From Dromiciops gliroides (Eukaryota; Chordata; Mammalia; Microbiotheria; Microbiotheriidae): 64,000 bases of DNA. The notes below the pieces were generated by a model. That model had not been told where the DNA came from and did no database searches. It was given only the letters and a program-made list of their open reading frames with translations. The translations under genes were made by a program, and so were the position numbers. Shown here piece after piece: positions 52,601-63,599 of the stretch; the stretch's first letter is position 1; each line of letters begins with the position of its first letter. The stretch lies in NCBI RefSeq assembly GCF_019393635.1, contig NC_057863.1:625765291-625829290 (forward strand), in the 5' to 3' direction.

Positions 52601-52897
52601 AGATGTCTAGTGGAAATCCAATTAGAGATAGCTGAAAGAGATATTGGGACAGGGTAGGTGGATTTGGGAATCATCAGCATGGAGATGATCATTAAATCTG
52701 CAGAGCTAATGAGGTCACCAAGTAAAACAGTATCCAGGGAAAAGAGAAGAGGGCCCAGGACAGAACCCTGTGGGACACCTATGGGTGCGATTTGGAGGAA
52801 GATGCAGCAAAGGAGCCAGAAAAAGAGCTATCAGAGAGGCAGGAGGAGGGAACCAGGAGAGAGAGGGTATCCTAAAAACCCATAAAGAAGAAATTAT

Positions 52898-52980
52898 CTG
52901 GCCTCAGAAACTTGACCCTTACTAGCTGTGTGACCCTGGGCAAGTCACTTAACCCTCATTGCCCTGAAAAAAAAAAAAGA
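52898..52980 (+). mobile_element. SINE, 5'-truncated
   Basis: Begins at CTGGCCTCAG. Flanks AAGAAGAAATTATC and AAGAAGAAGTTATC form the TSD, so truncation happened at insertion. Confidence 0.88.
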
Positions 52981-53364
52981 AAGAAAAAAGAAGAAGTTAT
53001 CAAGGAGAAGACCATTTGTATTGTTGCAGAATAAAGAAGTATAAACAAGAGCACCCCATAAGCTTTGACCTCAACAATGTAAATGAAGAGATCACTAGGA
53101 GGAAGTCAGACTCTGAGTAACTGGAAAACCAGCTAAGGTTCAAAGAACAGAAAACAAGCTACAGCAGGTATTCTCTCCCAAAGAGGGGCTCCAGACTATT
53201 AGGACAAAATAGTGTAGATGCTGTCATGGCGAACACTGCATCCAATGACATGTCATCGCATGTCATTGTGTCATTGCGATAGTAAGTATTGTCTTTTTGT
53301 TTAATTGTCAAACAATCCTCAGTGTTTATGAAAAGTCTGCTACGTGCCAGGCCCTGCTTGGGCA

Positions 53365-53605
53365 TTGTTGTTCAGTCATTTCGGTCATGTCCTACTCTTC
53401 GTGACCCCATTTGGGGTTTTCCTGGTAAAGATACTGGAGTGGTTTGCCATTTCCTTCTCCAGTTCATTTCACAGATGAGGAAACTGAGATAAACATGGTT
53501 AAGTGACTTGTCTAGCTGGTAAGTGACTGAGGCTGAATTTGAACTCAGGTCTTCCAGACTTCAGGCCCAACACTCTATCCATTCCTCCACCTAGCTGCCT
53601 CATTC
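53365..53605 (-). mobile_element. MAR-type SINE with RTE-like tail
   Basis: TGTTGTTCAGTCATTTCGGT, CTTCGTGACCCCATTTGGGG, TTTGCCATTTCCTTCTCCAG, then GATGAGGAAACTGAGATAAA and the tRNA-like half. Confidence 0.85.
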
Positions 53606-54770
53606 TAGCCTTTAGGCACACAAAAACAAAAAGGAAAAGTCCTATCTTCATGGTGAGTTCAATTTGGAGAATGGGAAGTGGTAAAGTGAATACACTGTAA
53701 AGACAAAAGGCATTGATACAACATTAAAAATAAAACAACGTGATAGGGTTGGAAGAGATGGCCCCTGTGGGAACTTCTAGCTGTAAATCTGTTCTATTGT
53801 GACTGATTCCCCCTTTACTGCATGGACTCCTGGAAAGCCAGCTAAAGCCTGGAAAAGAGATGATACAATATACTATGTCTTCTCTCAAAGAAAGAGGTGG
53901 CGGCCCATTTCTGCTTTTCTACAGAGAACTCTCTGAAAAGACCACAACGCTGAAGCCATTGAGGGCACGGAGCCCTTGTCCAGATTCCAAAGAGAAGAAA
54001 GCTCTTAATTTCCTGCCCCGATGAAACTAGAGGAATGTTTTCAAGTTTGGGTCACTGGTATTCTTATATTTCAAGAAAAAAAAACAACACTAAAATTTTG
54101 AGCATCGGGGCCAGAGAGTAATTGAAACCTTCAGGATCTTCCCATGTGGGGATTGGTGATGTCGGGGAGGGATCTTTTGAATTTCCTCCTGATGGGTCCC
54201 AGATGAGTGCTCGGATATAGCCTGGCCTCAAACAGTGCCAAACTCTTTGCAGGTGATGGACATCACGTTGCCCATTGGCTAAGTGTGGGCCCATGGAGTT
54301 CAACCAGTTGGTCCTTCTTCTCCTCACTGTGATGGTGTCCTGCCCCCTTCCTAGAACAGCAGGAATGCTTGGAAAGGACCCATCGCCTGGATAAAATGAA
54401 TGTTGGGGTTTGGGTCGGGGGAGGAATTCCTTTCCTATCCCCAGTGCCCATCGATTGATACTTTGGGGGCCCTGCTGTTGCAATTTGAGCAGTACAACAG
54501 CAGATGTTACTAATGGGAATCAATTTATTCAACCCGTGATAGGAAGTCTTGGTATTAGCTCTGAAAATGTCAGGCATGTTGTCTTCTGAGTGTTGAGGAG
54601 TTCTCAAAACACCAGCGCAGGCATGACTCCTGAAGGCTGCTCCTCACCCTCTTAGGCTAGAAGACAAAGACTTGTAGAAGAGAATCTCTCCTTTTCAATC
54701 CTCTGTGCCACCATCTATCAATGCTTAACAATAATGGGTAATTGTCTCCTCTCAATGTGGATATAACAGT
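53606..54770. other. single-copy-looking DNA
   Basis: A 139-codon minus-strand frame (54064-54483) is present without known motifs; its mirror frames overlap. Nothing else recognised. Confidence 0.4.
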
Positions 54771-54774
54771 CAGT

Positions 54775-55147
54775 CATACTCCCCCTGACCTGTTTGTAGG
54801 ACAAAGGTCTCAGATCCCTTCCTCCCCCTCAGGTTAGCAAGGTCACATGGTTCAAGGAGCCCTGGTCTCAATAAAGTCTGCTCCAGAGTTGTGTCCATAT
54901 AAGGAAGTATAAGGTCCACTCCTGAGTTATGCCCATACAAGGAAGAGGGGTGGAAATACTGCGTTCCGATTAGCTAGTTTTTGCATGTAGATTGTAACCC
55001 CACCAGTGATGAAAAAGGGGAGGATCCATTCGCATTAGGGACTAGGGTATAAAACAGGGCCTGTGAGCCCCCTTTCTGGGCACCCACTAGCTGCACACTA
55101 GGGTGCCTCCTTCTCATGAGAAGAAAATAAAGCCTTTGTCACTTCAA
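54775..55147 (+). mobile_element. LTR, same family as ~1.3 kb
   Basis: Has a TATA box GGGTATAAAACAGGG (~55046), then AGAAAATAAAGCCTTTGTCA (poly(A) signal ~55125). The sequence GTCCATATAAGG..GGTCCACTCCTGAGTTATGC is a tandem near-duplication of the preceding ~45 bp. Left end not resolved. Confidence 0.68.
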
Positions 55148-55239
55148 AAAAACCCCCAATAATAGCTAGCATTCACATAGCTCATTAAGGTTGGCAAAAT
55201 GTTTTCTATGTGTTATTTCTTTTGACGAATTATCTTTTA

Positions 55240-55388
55240 TTTATTTATTTTTGGTGGGGCAATGAGGGTTAAGTGAATTGTTCAGGGTCACACAGCTAGT
55301 AAGTGCAAAGTGTCTGAGGCCAGATTTGAACTCAGGTCCTCCTGAATCTAGAGCCGGTGCTTTATCCACTGCGCCACCTAGCTGTTCC
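55240..55388 (-). mobile_element. WSINE1-type SINE
   Basis: TTATCTTT on both sides is a short TSD. Inserted in an older MAR/MIR copy that resumes at 55400. Confidence 0.92.
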
Positions 55389-55399
55389 TGTTATCTTTC

Positions 55400-55535
55400 T
55401 TTTACAGGTGAGACAACTGAGAGTTTAAGTGACTTCTCCAGGGTCACACAGCTAAGTAAGTGTCTGAGTTGGGATTTGAACTCAACTCTTTGTAACTTCT
55501 ATGTCTTTCACTCTATATACTGTGCTGTCTAGTGG
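55400..55535 (-). mobile_element. MAR/MIR-type old SINE
   Basis: TTACAGGTGAGACAACTGAG to CTGTGCTGTCTAG. Confidence 0.65.
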
Positions 55536-55764
55536 GATCCCTTCTTGCCCCTATAAGGAAAGTCATGGCATTGGACTTTTCCAAGACCATTACAAAATTT
55601 TTTTGAACATTTCATTGGTGGCTTTTGCTTTTTATGTTAGTTATTTCCAGGTCTTCCTCAAAACAGTGATCCTTCCTTTGTGCCAAAAAACAAAAACAAA
55701 CAAACAAAAGAACTTCAAAGAATCTGAATTCAAACCCCAGGTTGTTACTTACTATCTTTGTTAG

Positions 55765-56340
55765 TCAGTAAGTCCATAAGCATATACATATTGCCTACTA
55801 TGTGCCAGGCACTGTGTTAAAGGCTGGGGATACAAAAAAGAGGGAATGGACTATCCCTGACCTCAAGGATTTCACAGTTTAATGAAGGAGATGATAGCTA
55901 ACATTAATATAGCACCTACTATGTGCCAGGCACTGTGCTAAGTTCTTTACATGACAATCCTGGGAGATAGGTGTTGTTATTCCCATTTCACATTTGTGTC
56001 AAACAGAGGATAAGTGATTTGGCCTGGGTCATACAACTAGGAAATGTCTGAGAACTCAGGTCTTCCTGACCCTGGGCCCAGCACTCTGATCTAGCTGCCA
56101 CTGTGTGACCCTGACCAAATCACTTAACTTCTCTAGGCTTCAGATTAATAAGATCAAAACTCTACAGCTGGGAGGTACTTCTTCAGAGGCCATGGAGTCC
56201 AAACAACTCATTTTATAAAGGAAGGAAATGAGACAGCAGGGCAAGTAAGTGATTAGTCAGGTAGGCTGGTCATCAGAGGCAGGATTTGAACCCGGTCCTC
56301 TGACTCCAGAGTCAGAATCATTTAACCTTCCATTCTATCA
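55765..56340. mobile_element. old mammalian repeats in series
   Basis: TACTATGTGCCAGGCACTGT occurs at ~55797 and again at ~55918 at the starts of two elements. MIR-type blocks follow to 56340. Confidence 0.55.
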
Positions 56341-56985
56341 CATTCCTTTCTTATCTGCAAAATGAGGGGAGACTGACTAGCTGACCCCTGAGTTCCTTTC
56401 CAGCTGTACATCTGCTGACAGTGACTCCATCTGACAGCACATGCAATGTTCCACACCCATAGTCCCCCACCCCTTCAAGGAAAAGAGAGATGTACATTTT
56501 CTCATCTCTTTTTCCTCGGCCAAGAATGGTGTAGACCACACCCTTTTGCATGCATTTAGATTTTTGGCTCTTCCCAGGGACTTTTGATGGTCAGATCTGC
56601 CAAGGACTATTATTCTGTATGTTCAGAGAAGCCTGGTCCAACCCCAAACCTTCTTAACTTCTGAGAAGCACTCAACTAATTCCCCTTAGTGGAAAAACCT
56701 ACAGCTGCAGCAGCAAATGATTTCATGGGAGCCAAGACACACTCCTGGGTGGAGTGACCTCTTTAAGTCAGTCTTCCCTGAAGCTGTTAGATTACAAGGA
56801 TAAAGTCCCTTCTCTTTCTGGATATGTGTTTCTGTGGTCTCATCATGCCTGCAGCTCAGTGGTACGAACTGGCCACGGCCACAGGGATTCCCTTCATCCT
56901 CCTGCCTTGGCCCATCTCTTTCTTAATCCAGGATGTTCTGCAGCCCCACCTCCTGAGGAACCCTGGGACCCATGCAGAGGCATCC
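56341..56985. other. no gene seen
   Basis: Single-copy-looking, frames of 60-108 codons without known motifs. Confidence 0.4.
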
Positions 56986-56997
56986 TTCTCAAACTCG

Positions 56998-57150
56998 AGG
57001 CAATATGGCTCAGTGGAGAAAACACCTGGAGTCAGGAAGAATTAGGTTCAAATCTGGCTTCAGACACATTAGCTGCATGACTCAAGGCAAGTCCTTTAAC
57101 CTCTGTGTAAAAGCAGGAGATTGGATGCGGTGACCCCAAAGGTCATTGAC
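56998..57150 (+). mobile_element. MAR-type SINE, diverged
   Basis: GAGGCAATATGGCTCAGTGG to TCCTTTAACCTCTGTG. Confidence 0.7.
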
Positions 57151-57364
57151 TTCCTAGCTCTATGATTTTGTGACTATTCTGGGGCTTCACAGAGTGGCAG
57201 GAGATGATGTGGGATGGGAGCTTGTTTGTTGTTTCATCTCCAACCAAAGCCAGAATGGGAAGGGAGGCTGACTTTGAGGTCCACTAGAGGGCGCCATGTA
57301 CCTCCTCAACCATCTGAAACTGGCTTCTTATACAATCCACCATCATGGAGAATGTGATGGGGAG

Positions 57365-57620
57365 TCCGGTTCATTCCAACAAGCATATATGAAGTGCCGA
57401 CTGTGTACTAGGCACTGGAGATAGAAAGACAAAAAGGAAACAGTTCCTGGGGCCCTCAAGGAGTTTGCATTCAACAGGGGAAAACAAGACTGTTACAGAG
57501 AAGCAAATGGAAAATATATACAAAGTAATTAGAGTGGGGAGGGCACAAAGAGGGGGAAATCGGGACAGGCTTCATGGAGGAGGTGGTCCTTGACTGATCC
57601 TTGAAGGGAGCTTGGGGTTC
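57365..57620 (+). mobile_element. old mammalian repeat
   Basis: CAACAAGCATATATGAAGTG, TACTAGGCACTGGAGATAGA, GGCTTCATGGAGGAGGTGGT, CCTTGAAGGGAGC. Confidence 0.6.
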
Positions 57621-57668
57621 CAATCTCCTGGCAATGGTGGAATTCTGCAGATGGGTCTACAGTTAGTT

Positions 57669-57821
57669 TTTTTGTTTTTGTTTTTTGGTGAGGCGATTGG
57701 GGTTAAGTGACTTGCCCAGGGTCACACAGCTAGCACGTGTTAAGTGTCTGAGGCTGGATTTGAACTCAGGTACTCCTGACTCCAGGGCTGGTGCTCTACC
57801 CACTGCTCCACCTAGCTGCCC
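57669..57821 (-). mobile_element. WSINE1-type SINE with TSD
   Basis: CTACAGTTAGTT at 57657-57668 and 57822-57833. Confidence 0.96.
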
Positions 57822-57859
57822 CTACAGTTAGTTCTTTCCAAGAAAAGGAAAGTCACCGG

Positions 57860-58022
57860 AGTTCTGTTCTCTTTCTCCCTTTCTTCTTTTCTCCCTCCCC
57901 CTTTCTCTCCCTTCTCTTTCTCATTCCTCTCTTTCCTATCTCCGTCTCTGTCTCTCTCCTCTCTTCCCTCTTCTCCAGCCCTGTCTCTTTCTCCTCCTCT
58001 CTTTCTCTCCCCCTTTTCTCTT
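57860..58022. repeat. pyrimidine-rich tract
   Basis: CTTTCTCC/TCTCTGTC variants. Confidence 0.9.
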
Positions 58023-58026
58023 CAGA

Positions 58027-58088
58027 ATGTCCCCAAAATCTTAGTGCAATTTAAAGCTTTACTAGAATAAAACTGCACTGACTTTAGC
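58027..58088. repeat. short imperfect palindrome, mariner-like ends
   Basis: ATGTCCCCAAAATCTTAGTG...: TTAGTGCAATTTAAAGC faces ATAAAACTGCACTGAC across ~12 bp. Confidence 0.5.
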
Positions 58089-58148
58089 CTTTTTTCTTCT
58101 AGTCTTTACTCTTTTTGCACTAGACTTTGAGATTGTTTAATATGCAGG

Positions 58149-58300
58149 GGGCAGCTAGGTAGCATAGTGGATAAAGCACTGGCCCTGGATTCAGGAGGAC
58201 CTGAATTCAAATCCAGACTCAGACACTTGACACTTATTAGCTGTGTGACCCTGGACAAGTCACTTAACCCTCATTGCCCCACTAAAAACAAAACAAAAAC
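58149..58300 (+). mobile_element. WSINE1-type SINE
   Basis: Tail is AAACAAAAC-rich. TSD unclear. Confidence 0.94.
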
Positions 58301-58642
58301 AAAGACTGCATAATATGTAGCAAATCCTATGCCATAATGTAATATACATATACAGTATATAAATAACACACCAATCTATAGATGTATTTTTCTTTGTTTC
58401 TTTTCAGAAGTTATTCCTATTCATCTTTACATTGCCTTCATTTCCAAATATATTGCCCCACCTTCTCTTCCTCTGAGAGCCACCCCTTATAATGAAAAAT
58501 AAAAATACAATCCAGCAAACTCCCCAACCCATCAAATGCAGCTGGTTAATCTATGTGATGTACCACAGCCCTATACAACCCTTTCCTGACTGCCTCCCTC
58601 TCCCAACGAGGTCAATGTCCTTCCATTCCAATCTACCTCGTA

Positions 58643-58646
<4 letters not shown>

Positions 58647-58692
<46 letters not shown>

Positions 58693-58818
58693 TGGGGTTA
58701 AGTGACTTGCCCAGGGTCACATAGCTAGTAAGTGTTAAGTGTCTGAGGCTGGATTTGAACTCAGGTCCTCCTAACTCCAGGACCAGTGCTCTATCCACTG
58801 CACCACCTAGCTGCCCCA
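58647..58818 (-). mobile_element. WSINE1-type SINE whose tail is (CA)n
   Basis: TACCTCGTATTCT at 58634-58646 and 58819-58831. The sequence between the left TSD and the SINE body is only (GT)22, in place of a poly(T) complement. Confidence 0.95.
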
Positions 58819-58831
58819 TACCTCGTATTCT

Positions 58832-59140
58832 TTTTGTGTTTATTTGGCATACCATCTGCCCCATTAGAATGTGAGTTCTTGGGCAGCTAGGTGGCGCAGT
58901 GGATAGAGCCCCGGCCCTGGATTCAGGAGGACCTGAGTTCAAATCCAGCCTCAGACACTTAACACTTACTAGCTGTGTGACCCTGGGCAAGTCACTTAAC
59001 CCCAATTGCCTCACCAAAATAATAAAAAAAAAAAAGAATGCGAGTTCTCTGAGGGCAGAGACTTTTACTTTTGTCTTTGTGTCTCAGGCTTAGGACTGTC
59101 CTTGGTATGTGGTGGGTGTTTAATAAATGAACAAATGAAT
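58832..59140 (+). mobile_element. L2 3' end, SINE-interrupted
   Basis: ATCTGCCCCATTAGAATGTG before the SINE; TCTGAGGGCAGAGACTTTTA and GTGTTTAATAAATGAACAAA after. Confidence 0.72.
58881..59035 (+). mobile_element. WSINE1-type SINE with TSD
   Basis: GAATGTGAGTTCT (58867) and GAATGCGAGTTCT (59036) flank it. The CpG in one copy versus TpG in the other is a post-insertion change. Confidence 0.96.
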
Positions 59141-59149
59141 GAAAACACA

Positions 59150-59580
59150 TTTATTAGTTCAGTTAGTCAACAATCATTAATTAAGCACCTACTGTGCTCC
59201 AGTCATTGTACTAAGCATCCAAGGATAGAAAGAAAGGTAAAAATAGTTCCTGTCCTTAAGGAGCTCACTGTTTAATGGGGGAGATGACATGCAGACATTA
59301 CTGAACTCAGGTACTGACAGACAAGATGTAGACAGGAAAAATTTGGGGCAATAACCAGAGGGAAGGGGGTATTAAGGATGATGACGTGCAAAACTTGTTA
59401 ATTGTTACCTCTGACCTCTCAACAAGTCAAATCAACAAGCATTTATTAAGTACCTACTATGTGCCAGGCACAGACATGCTAAGCTCTGGAGGTACAAAGA
59501 AGGGCAAAAGATAATTCCTACTCTTATGGAGCTCTCAATCTAATGAGACACCATGCAAATAAGTATGTATAAACAAAATA
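59150..59580 (+). mobile_element. two copies of the old 'GGCACTGTGCTAAGC' repeat
   Basis: Starts at GTCAACAATCATTAATTAAG and again at ATCAACAAGCATTTATTAAG (~59430). Confidence 0.6.
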
Positions 59581-59581
59581 T

Positions 59582-59800
59582 GGGGCAGCTAGGTGGTACT
59601 CAGTTTAGGAAGACCCGAGTTCAAATCCAGCCTCAGAAACTTACTAGCTGAGTGACTCTGGGCAAGTCACTTCACCCTGTTTGCCTCAGTTTCCTCATCT
59701 GTAAAATGAACTGGAAAAGGAAATGGCAAACCACTCTAGTATCTGTGTCAAGAAAACCCCAAATAGGGGTTTTTGGAGAGAGTCGCACATGACTGAAAAA
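59582..59800 (+). mobile_element. MAR-type SINE with RTE-like tail
   Basis: Head lacks ~25 bp (GGTGGTACTCAGTTTAGGAA). CORE part GTTTCCTCATCTGTAAAATG, then GGAAATGGCAAACCACTCTA and a degraded CCCCAAATAGGGGTTTTTGG tail. Confidence 0.82.
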
Positions 59801-59809
59801 AAAAATGCC

Positions 59810-60540
59810 ACCACCACCAAACAAAATATAGCCAGAATAATATGGAAAAACTCTGTCTGAAAAATAGATTTTGATAAAAATTTTAAAATCACAGAAACAG
59901 AAATGACTTCATCATTCTAGGTTTTCCAACTGGCCCAAACTGATTTGATAGATTTGTTTTCCCCCAAAACTGGTAGACAAAGGAAAACATTGAGTATTTC
60001 TTTGTTACTTCAGTTTGAGGTGAAGTCACTGAGAACCTGGAAGATGCCTGTGATCCACACAGGAACTGGATCTGAACATTTGACACATAACTCAGTGTTA
60101 TAGGCTTCCTTAAAAAAAAGTCAGTATAGTTACACAAACTCTGCCAAACACAGGAACAGCTGCTATTCCAAGAAACTCCATCAAATTTTTTTCTTGGTAA
60201 CTGTGGGTTTCTATGAGGTCAGAATGGAGACTATTACAAATGCTTTCACCCGGACAAATGTTGGGCTCTGTTCTTGATGGGAGTTGTCCTGGGGCCTGAA
60301 CACTACCTAAGTAGCCTTCACAAGCACGGGAGGCAATGAAAGAAGGCCAGTCAGGCTTCTTCTGGAGGGGGTCCCAGGTGGAGAGTGAGCCGAGGGGCTC
60401 AGCCGGGGAGAGCAGGAGGAAAATGGGGGGAGGGGCATCCAGAGACTGAGGCTGTATAGGAATAACAGAAAGGCATTGGGGGTTGTGGGGATGTAGGTGG
60501 AGAAGGCCTATCTGTGAGAGGAGAAGAATAATTATAGTAC
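59810..60540. other. no gene seen
   Basis: Single-copy-looking. 60360-60500 is G-rich. Confidence 0.4.
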
Positions 60541-60737
60541 TAGCAACAATAATAATCCCTGGGAAGACTTGGGTCCAACTCCCACCATCCTGGCTGTGTC
60601 ACCTTGGGCAAGTCACTTAAACCTTTCATTTTTCCAGATAATTCTCAAAGACTGGAATTAAGTTTCAGCTCTTCCTTGGTTGAGGGAGTTAGTCATGTGT
60701 CATTTTCCAATGAAGTCAACTGGGCCATTCTCCATCC

Positions 60738-60870
60738 TTGATGCAATCCATCAATAAACATTTGTTAAGCCCCTACTATGTGCCAGGCACTGTGCTAAGC
60801 ACTGCAAAGAGGCAAAGACCCTGCCCACAAAGAGCTTTTAATCTAAGGAGGGAGGCAGGTGCAAACAAAT
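60738..60870 (+). mobile_element. old mammalian repeat, 5' piece
   Basis: CATCAATAAACATTTGTTAA, TACTATGTGCCAGGCACTGT, AAAGAGCTTTTAATCTAAGG. Confidence 0.6.
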
Positions 60871-60881
60871 ACACAATTTCC

Positions 60882-61041
60882 TTTTCTTTTTTTCTTTTCT
60901 TTTTTTTTGTGAGACAATTGGGGTTAAGTGACTTGCCCAGGGTCACATAGCTAGTAAGTGTCAAGTGTCTGAGGCTGGATTTGAACTCAGGTCCTCCTGA
61001 ATCCAAGGCTGGTGCTCTATCCACTGTGCCACCTAGATGCC
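60882..61041 (-). mobile_element. WSINE1-type SINE
   Basis: Splits the preceding old repeat. Tail complement TTTTC-rich. AATACA on both sides is too short to count as a TSD. Confidence 0.93.
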
Positions 61042-61139
61042 CAATACAAAAGTGAAACAGCTCCTTCTCTCAGGGGATTTACATTCTATTTGTTTCACTT
61101 TGGTTTTGTATCCCCCATGGCCAACAGTGCTTGGTACAT

Positions 61140-61262
61140 TTTGCTGTTGTTCTGCTGTTTCAGTCGTGTCCAACTCTCCAGGACCCCATTTGGGGTTTTC
61201 TTGGCAAAGGTACTGGAATAGTCTGCCATTCCCTTATCCAGCTCATTTCACATAATAGGTGC
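61140..61262 (-). mobile_element. MAR RTE-like tail fragment
   Basis: TTTCAGTCGTGTCCAACTCT, CAGGACCCCATTTGGGGTTT, then a jump to an L2-type AATAGGTGCTTAATAAATGG. Confidence 0.7.
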
Positions 61263-61514
61263 TTAATAAATGGTAGCTGAATAAATTAATCTTATGTAAA
61301 CATAGGTTGCAAGCTCCATGTAACCTTAATGAAACAAAAGAAAAGAAGCTTATCAATACAAAACACACCCAAGAAACTACCATTTCCAGGTGTGAGATCA
61401 AATTCTGCACTTCTTTTAGATGCCATAGGACAGCTTAACTCTAGGGGTGAGCGTTTAAAATCTGGGTCTTCAAACAAAAATTCTGCAAATAGCTTAGTTC
61501 TAAATTTGGAGTTT

Positions 61515-61735
61515 TGAAAACCTGAGTTTGAATCCTGCCTCAGACACTCAGTAGCTGTGTGAACACGGGCAAGTTCCACAACCTCTGTGCCTCGGTTTCC
61601 TCATCTGTAAAATAGGGTTAATAATACCTGTAGTACTTCCCTCATAGGTTGCTTCCAGGATTAAATGAGATAGTGGATAGCTGTGTGACCTGGGGCAAGT
61701 CACTTAACTCTCACTGCCCGGGGGGGAAAAAAAAG
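61515..61735 (+). mobile_element. MIR-type SINE followed by a partial short SINE
   Basis: GAATCCTGCCTCAGACACTC to GGATTAAATGAGATAGTGG, then TAGCTGTGTGACCTGGGGCA to ACTGCCC with a G7A8 tail. Confidence 0.7.
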
Positions 61736-61744
61736 TAAAGTAAA

Positions 61745-62690
61745 TAGCAAATAATTGGGGGAGGAGAAGCATTAACCACTGTGGGAATCAGGAAGGGCCT
61801 TTTGCCAGAGATGGTTCTTGAAGTTGACAAAAATAAAACGTTTTCCAGAGATAAGTCCCAGCAAATAAACTGTGCCCCAATCTTGGCAGGACAACAATCC
61901 TTTGCGAGCATTCCAGGCATGGGGGCACAGCCAGAGGAAATGCCTGGAGCTGCCCCTAATCATCACTCCAAACCACGTTGTAACAGGGAGATGGGGAGTG
62001 AGAGGAGGGGGAGGTCCCAGAACCCCAACCATTGACATAGTTTAATGGCAGAAGTTCCTCACGCTACAGCATGAAATGACCATGTTCTCTGGGTCTGGCA
62101 GGCAGGTTCTGTTTCACTCAACGTGGGGTCCCGGCAGCTTTGCCCCTCTGGGGACCCATTTAGGGGCTACTGCTGCTGTGGATGCAAATAGAGTCTGCTC
62201 ACAGTGTGCACCTAGGCTGCCTTAAATCAGTCAGGGAGTCTTTGCCCTTTTGTAACCCTTCCCAACAGAGATTCCATGATGTGATGGATGAAGAGGGGGA
62301 GTGTGAGGAACTTTCTATTGGGAAAGCTTAATTATTAATTAATTAATTAATGATTCCAGATTTTTTTTTTATCATCAATTTAGATCTGGGAGTCCACTGA
62401 ATCTAACTCCCTTGTTTTACAGGCGAGAAACCTTAGGCACTCGTCCAACATCATACCCAAAGCCAGAATTTGAATCAGTGTCCTCTAGTGCTCTGCCCAC
62501 TGGACCACCCTACCTCTTCATCTCTTTTATCTTGGAGCCCTGGGCTGGCAAAATGGTCAGAGAAGGAAGTGGCAGAGGCACCTCTCTTCCTGGCTAATTC
62601 TCCTATTCTCACCTCTGGATTTGTGTCAAACTCTGTTAGACCCTCATGTAGTAAGGGCTACCAACCAGCCAGCAAAGTGATCTGAACTGG
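61745..62690. other. single-copy-looking DNA
   Basis: Contains an (AATT)n run near 62330 and a MIR-type fragment at 62380-62500 (ACTCCCTTGTTTTACAGGCG). 62096-62270 is free of recognised repeats. No gene recognised. Confidence 0.45.
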
Positions 62691-62713
62691 GGGCAGCAGA
62701 CCCTGACCCTGTC

Positions 62714-62865
62714 TCTTCTTCTTCTTCTTCTTCTTCTTCTTCTTCTTCTTCTTCTTCTTCTTCTTCTTCTTCTTCTTCTTCTTCTTCTTCTTCTTCTTCT
62801 TCTTCTTCTTCTTCTTCTTCTTCTTCTTCTTCTTCTTCTTCTTCTTCTTCTTCTTCTTCTTCTTC
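62714..62865. repeat. (TTC)~50 triplet repeat
   Basis: About 150 bp of uninterrupted TTC/GAA. No flanking A-tail of a SINE is visible. Confidence 0.98.
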
Positions 62866-62879
62866 CTTCTTTCCTGAAG

Positions 62880-63330
62880 CAGTCCCGGAGTTATCTGAAA
62901 AGCCAGCACCAGGGACCTACGGAAGGTCAAATAGGGAGAGAACAAGGGTGCTGGGTGGAAAGAAATGAGACAGAGTGGAGAATATGATATATGGAGTGGA
63001 AAATCTAAGCAACAGATAGAAAAAAAATCCGGTCTCCCCTGGAAACCTTTGCGAGCCCCAAGAAGAAACCGAGAACGTTCTTCAAATACCGTGGGGTAAG
63101 GAACATACCAGGTCCTAAATACAAGTTCCCAGTTCCTTCAGAGAGGCCAGGCCCGTCCAGCAGATGACACAGACTCAGGATTAAGGTTGCTGTGGATAGG
63201 AAACGCCTATGGACAAGGCCCATTAGTGTGCAAGGAATAAAGATGGCTTGTTAAACTTTTCCTTTTGCTGGGCCTGGCTTTCTCAGGTTATGGTGGTTTT
63301 TTAATTTTAATTTTAAATTTGCCACTTTGG
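62880..63330. other. no gene seen
   Basis: Single-copy-looking. Confidence 0.4.
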
Positions 63331-63334
63331 AGGC

Positions 63335-63560
63335 TTTTTCAGCTGCTCATAATTCTACCCTCTGGGGCCAAAAAGGACAAGTCTTATCCCTGCTCCAGGG
63401 GAGAGCCCTTCAAGTATTTGAAGGCTGCCCTCATGTTTAAAATAATCTTTTCTTCAGGTTAAAACAGCCCCAATCCCTGCAGCCCGTCCTCATATGGTAC
63501 AGTTGAAGCAGGCCTTTCATCCTCCCAGCTGTTCTCCCCCTCCAGGGGTTCATTGCCTTC
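63335..63560 (+). mobile_element. CR1/L3-like LINE fragment
   Basis: ACCCTCTGGGGCCAAAAAGG, AGAGCCCTTCAAGTATTTGA, CAGCCCGTCCTCATATGGTA. Confidence 0.55.
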
Positions 63561-63599
63561 TCAACATTCTTCCCGAAATATACCATGCCCAAGCCGTGT

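Larger units (their letters stand above)
52232..53140 (+). mobile_element. unassigned old mammalian repeat carrying three SINEs
   Basis: TTGGACATGTTGAGATTAAG, GGAATCATCAGCATGGAGAT, AGAGGGCCCAGGACAGAACC, TGTGGGACACCTATGGG. Same family as 11.38-11.7 kb. Confidence 0.55.
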
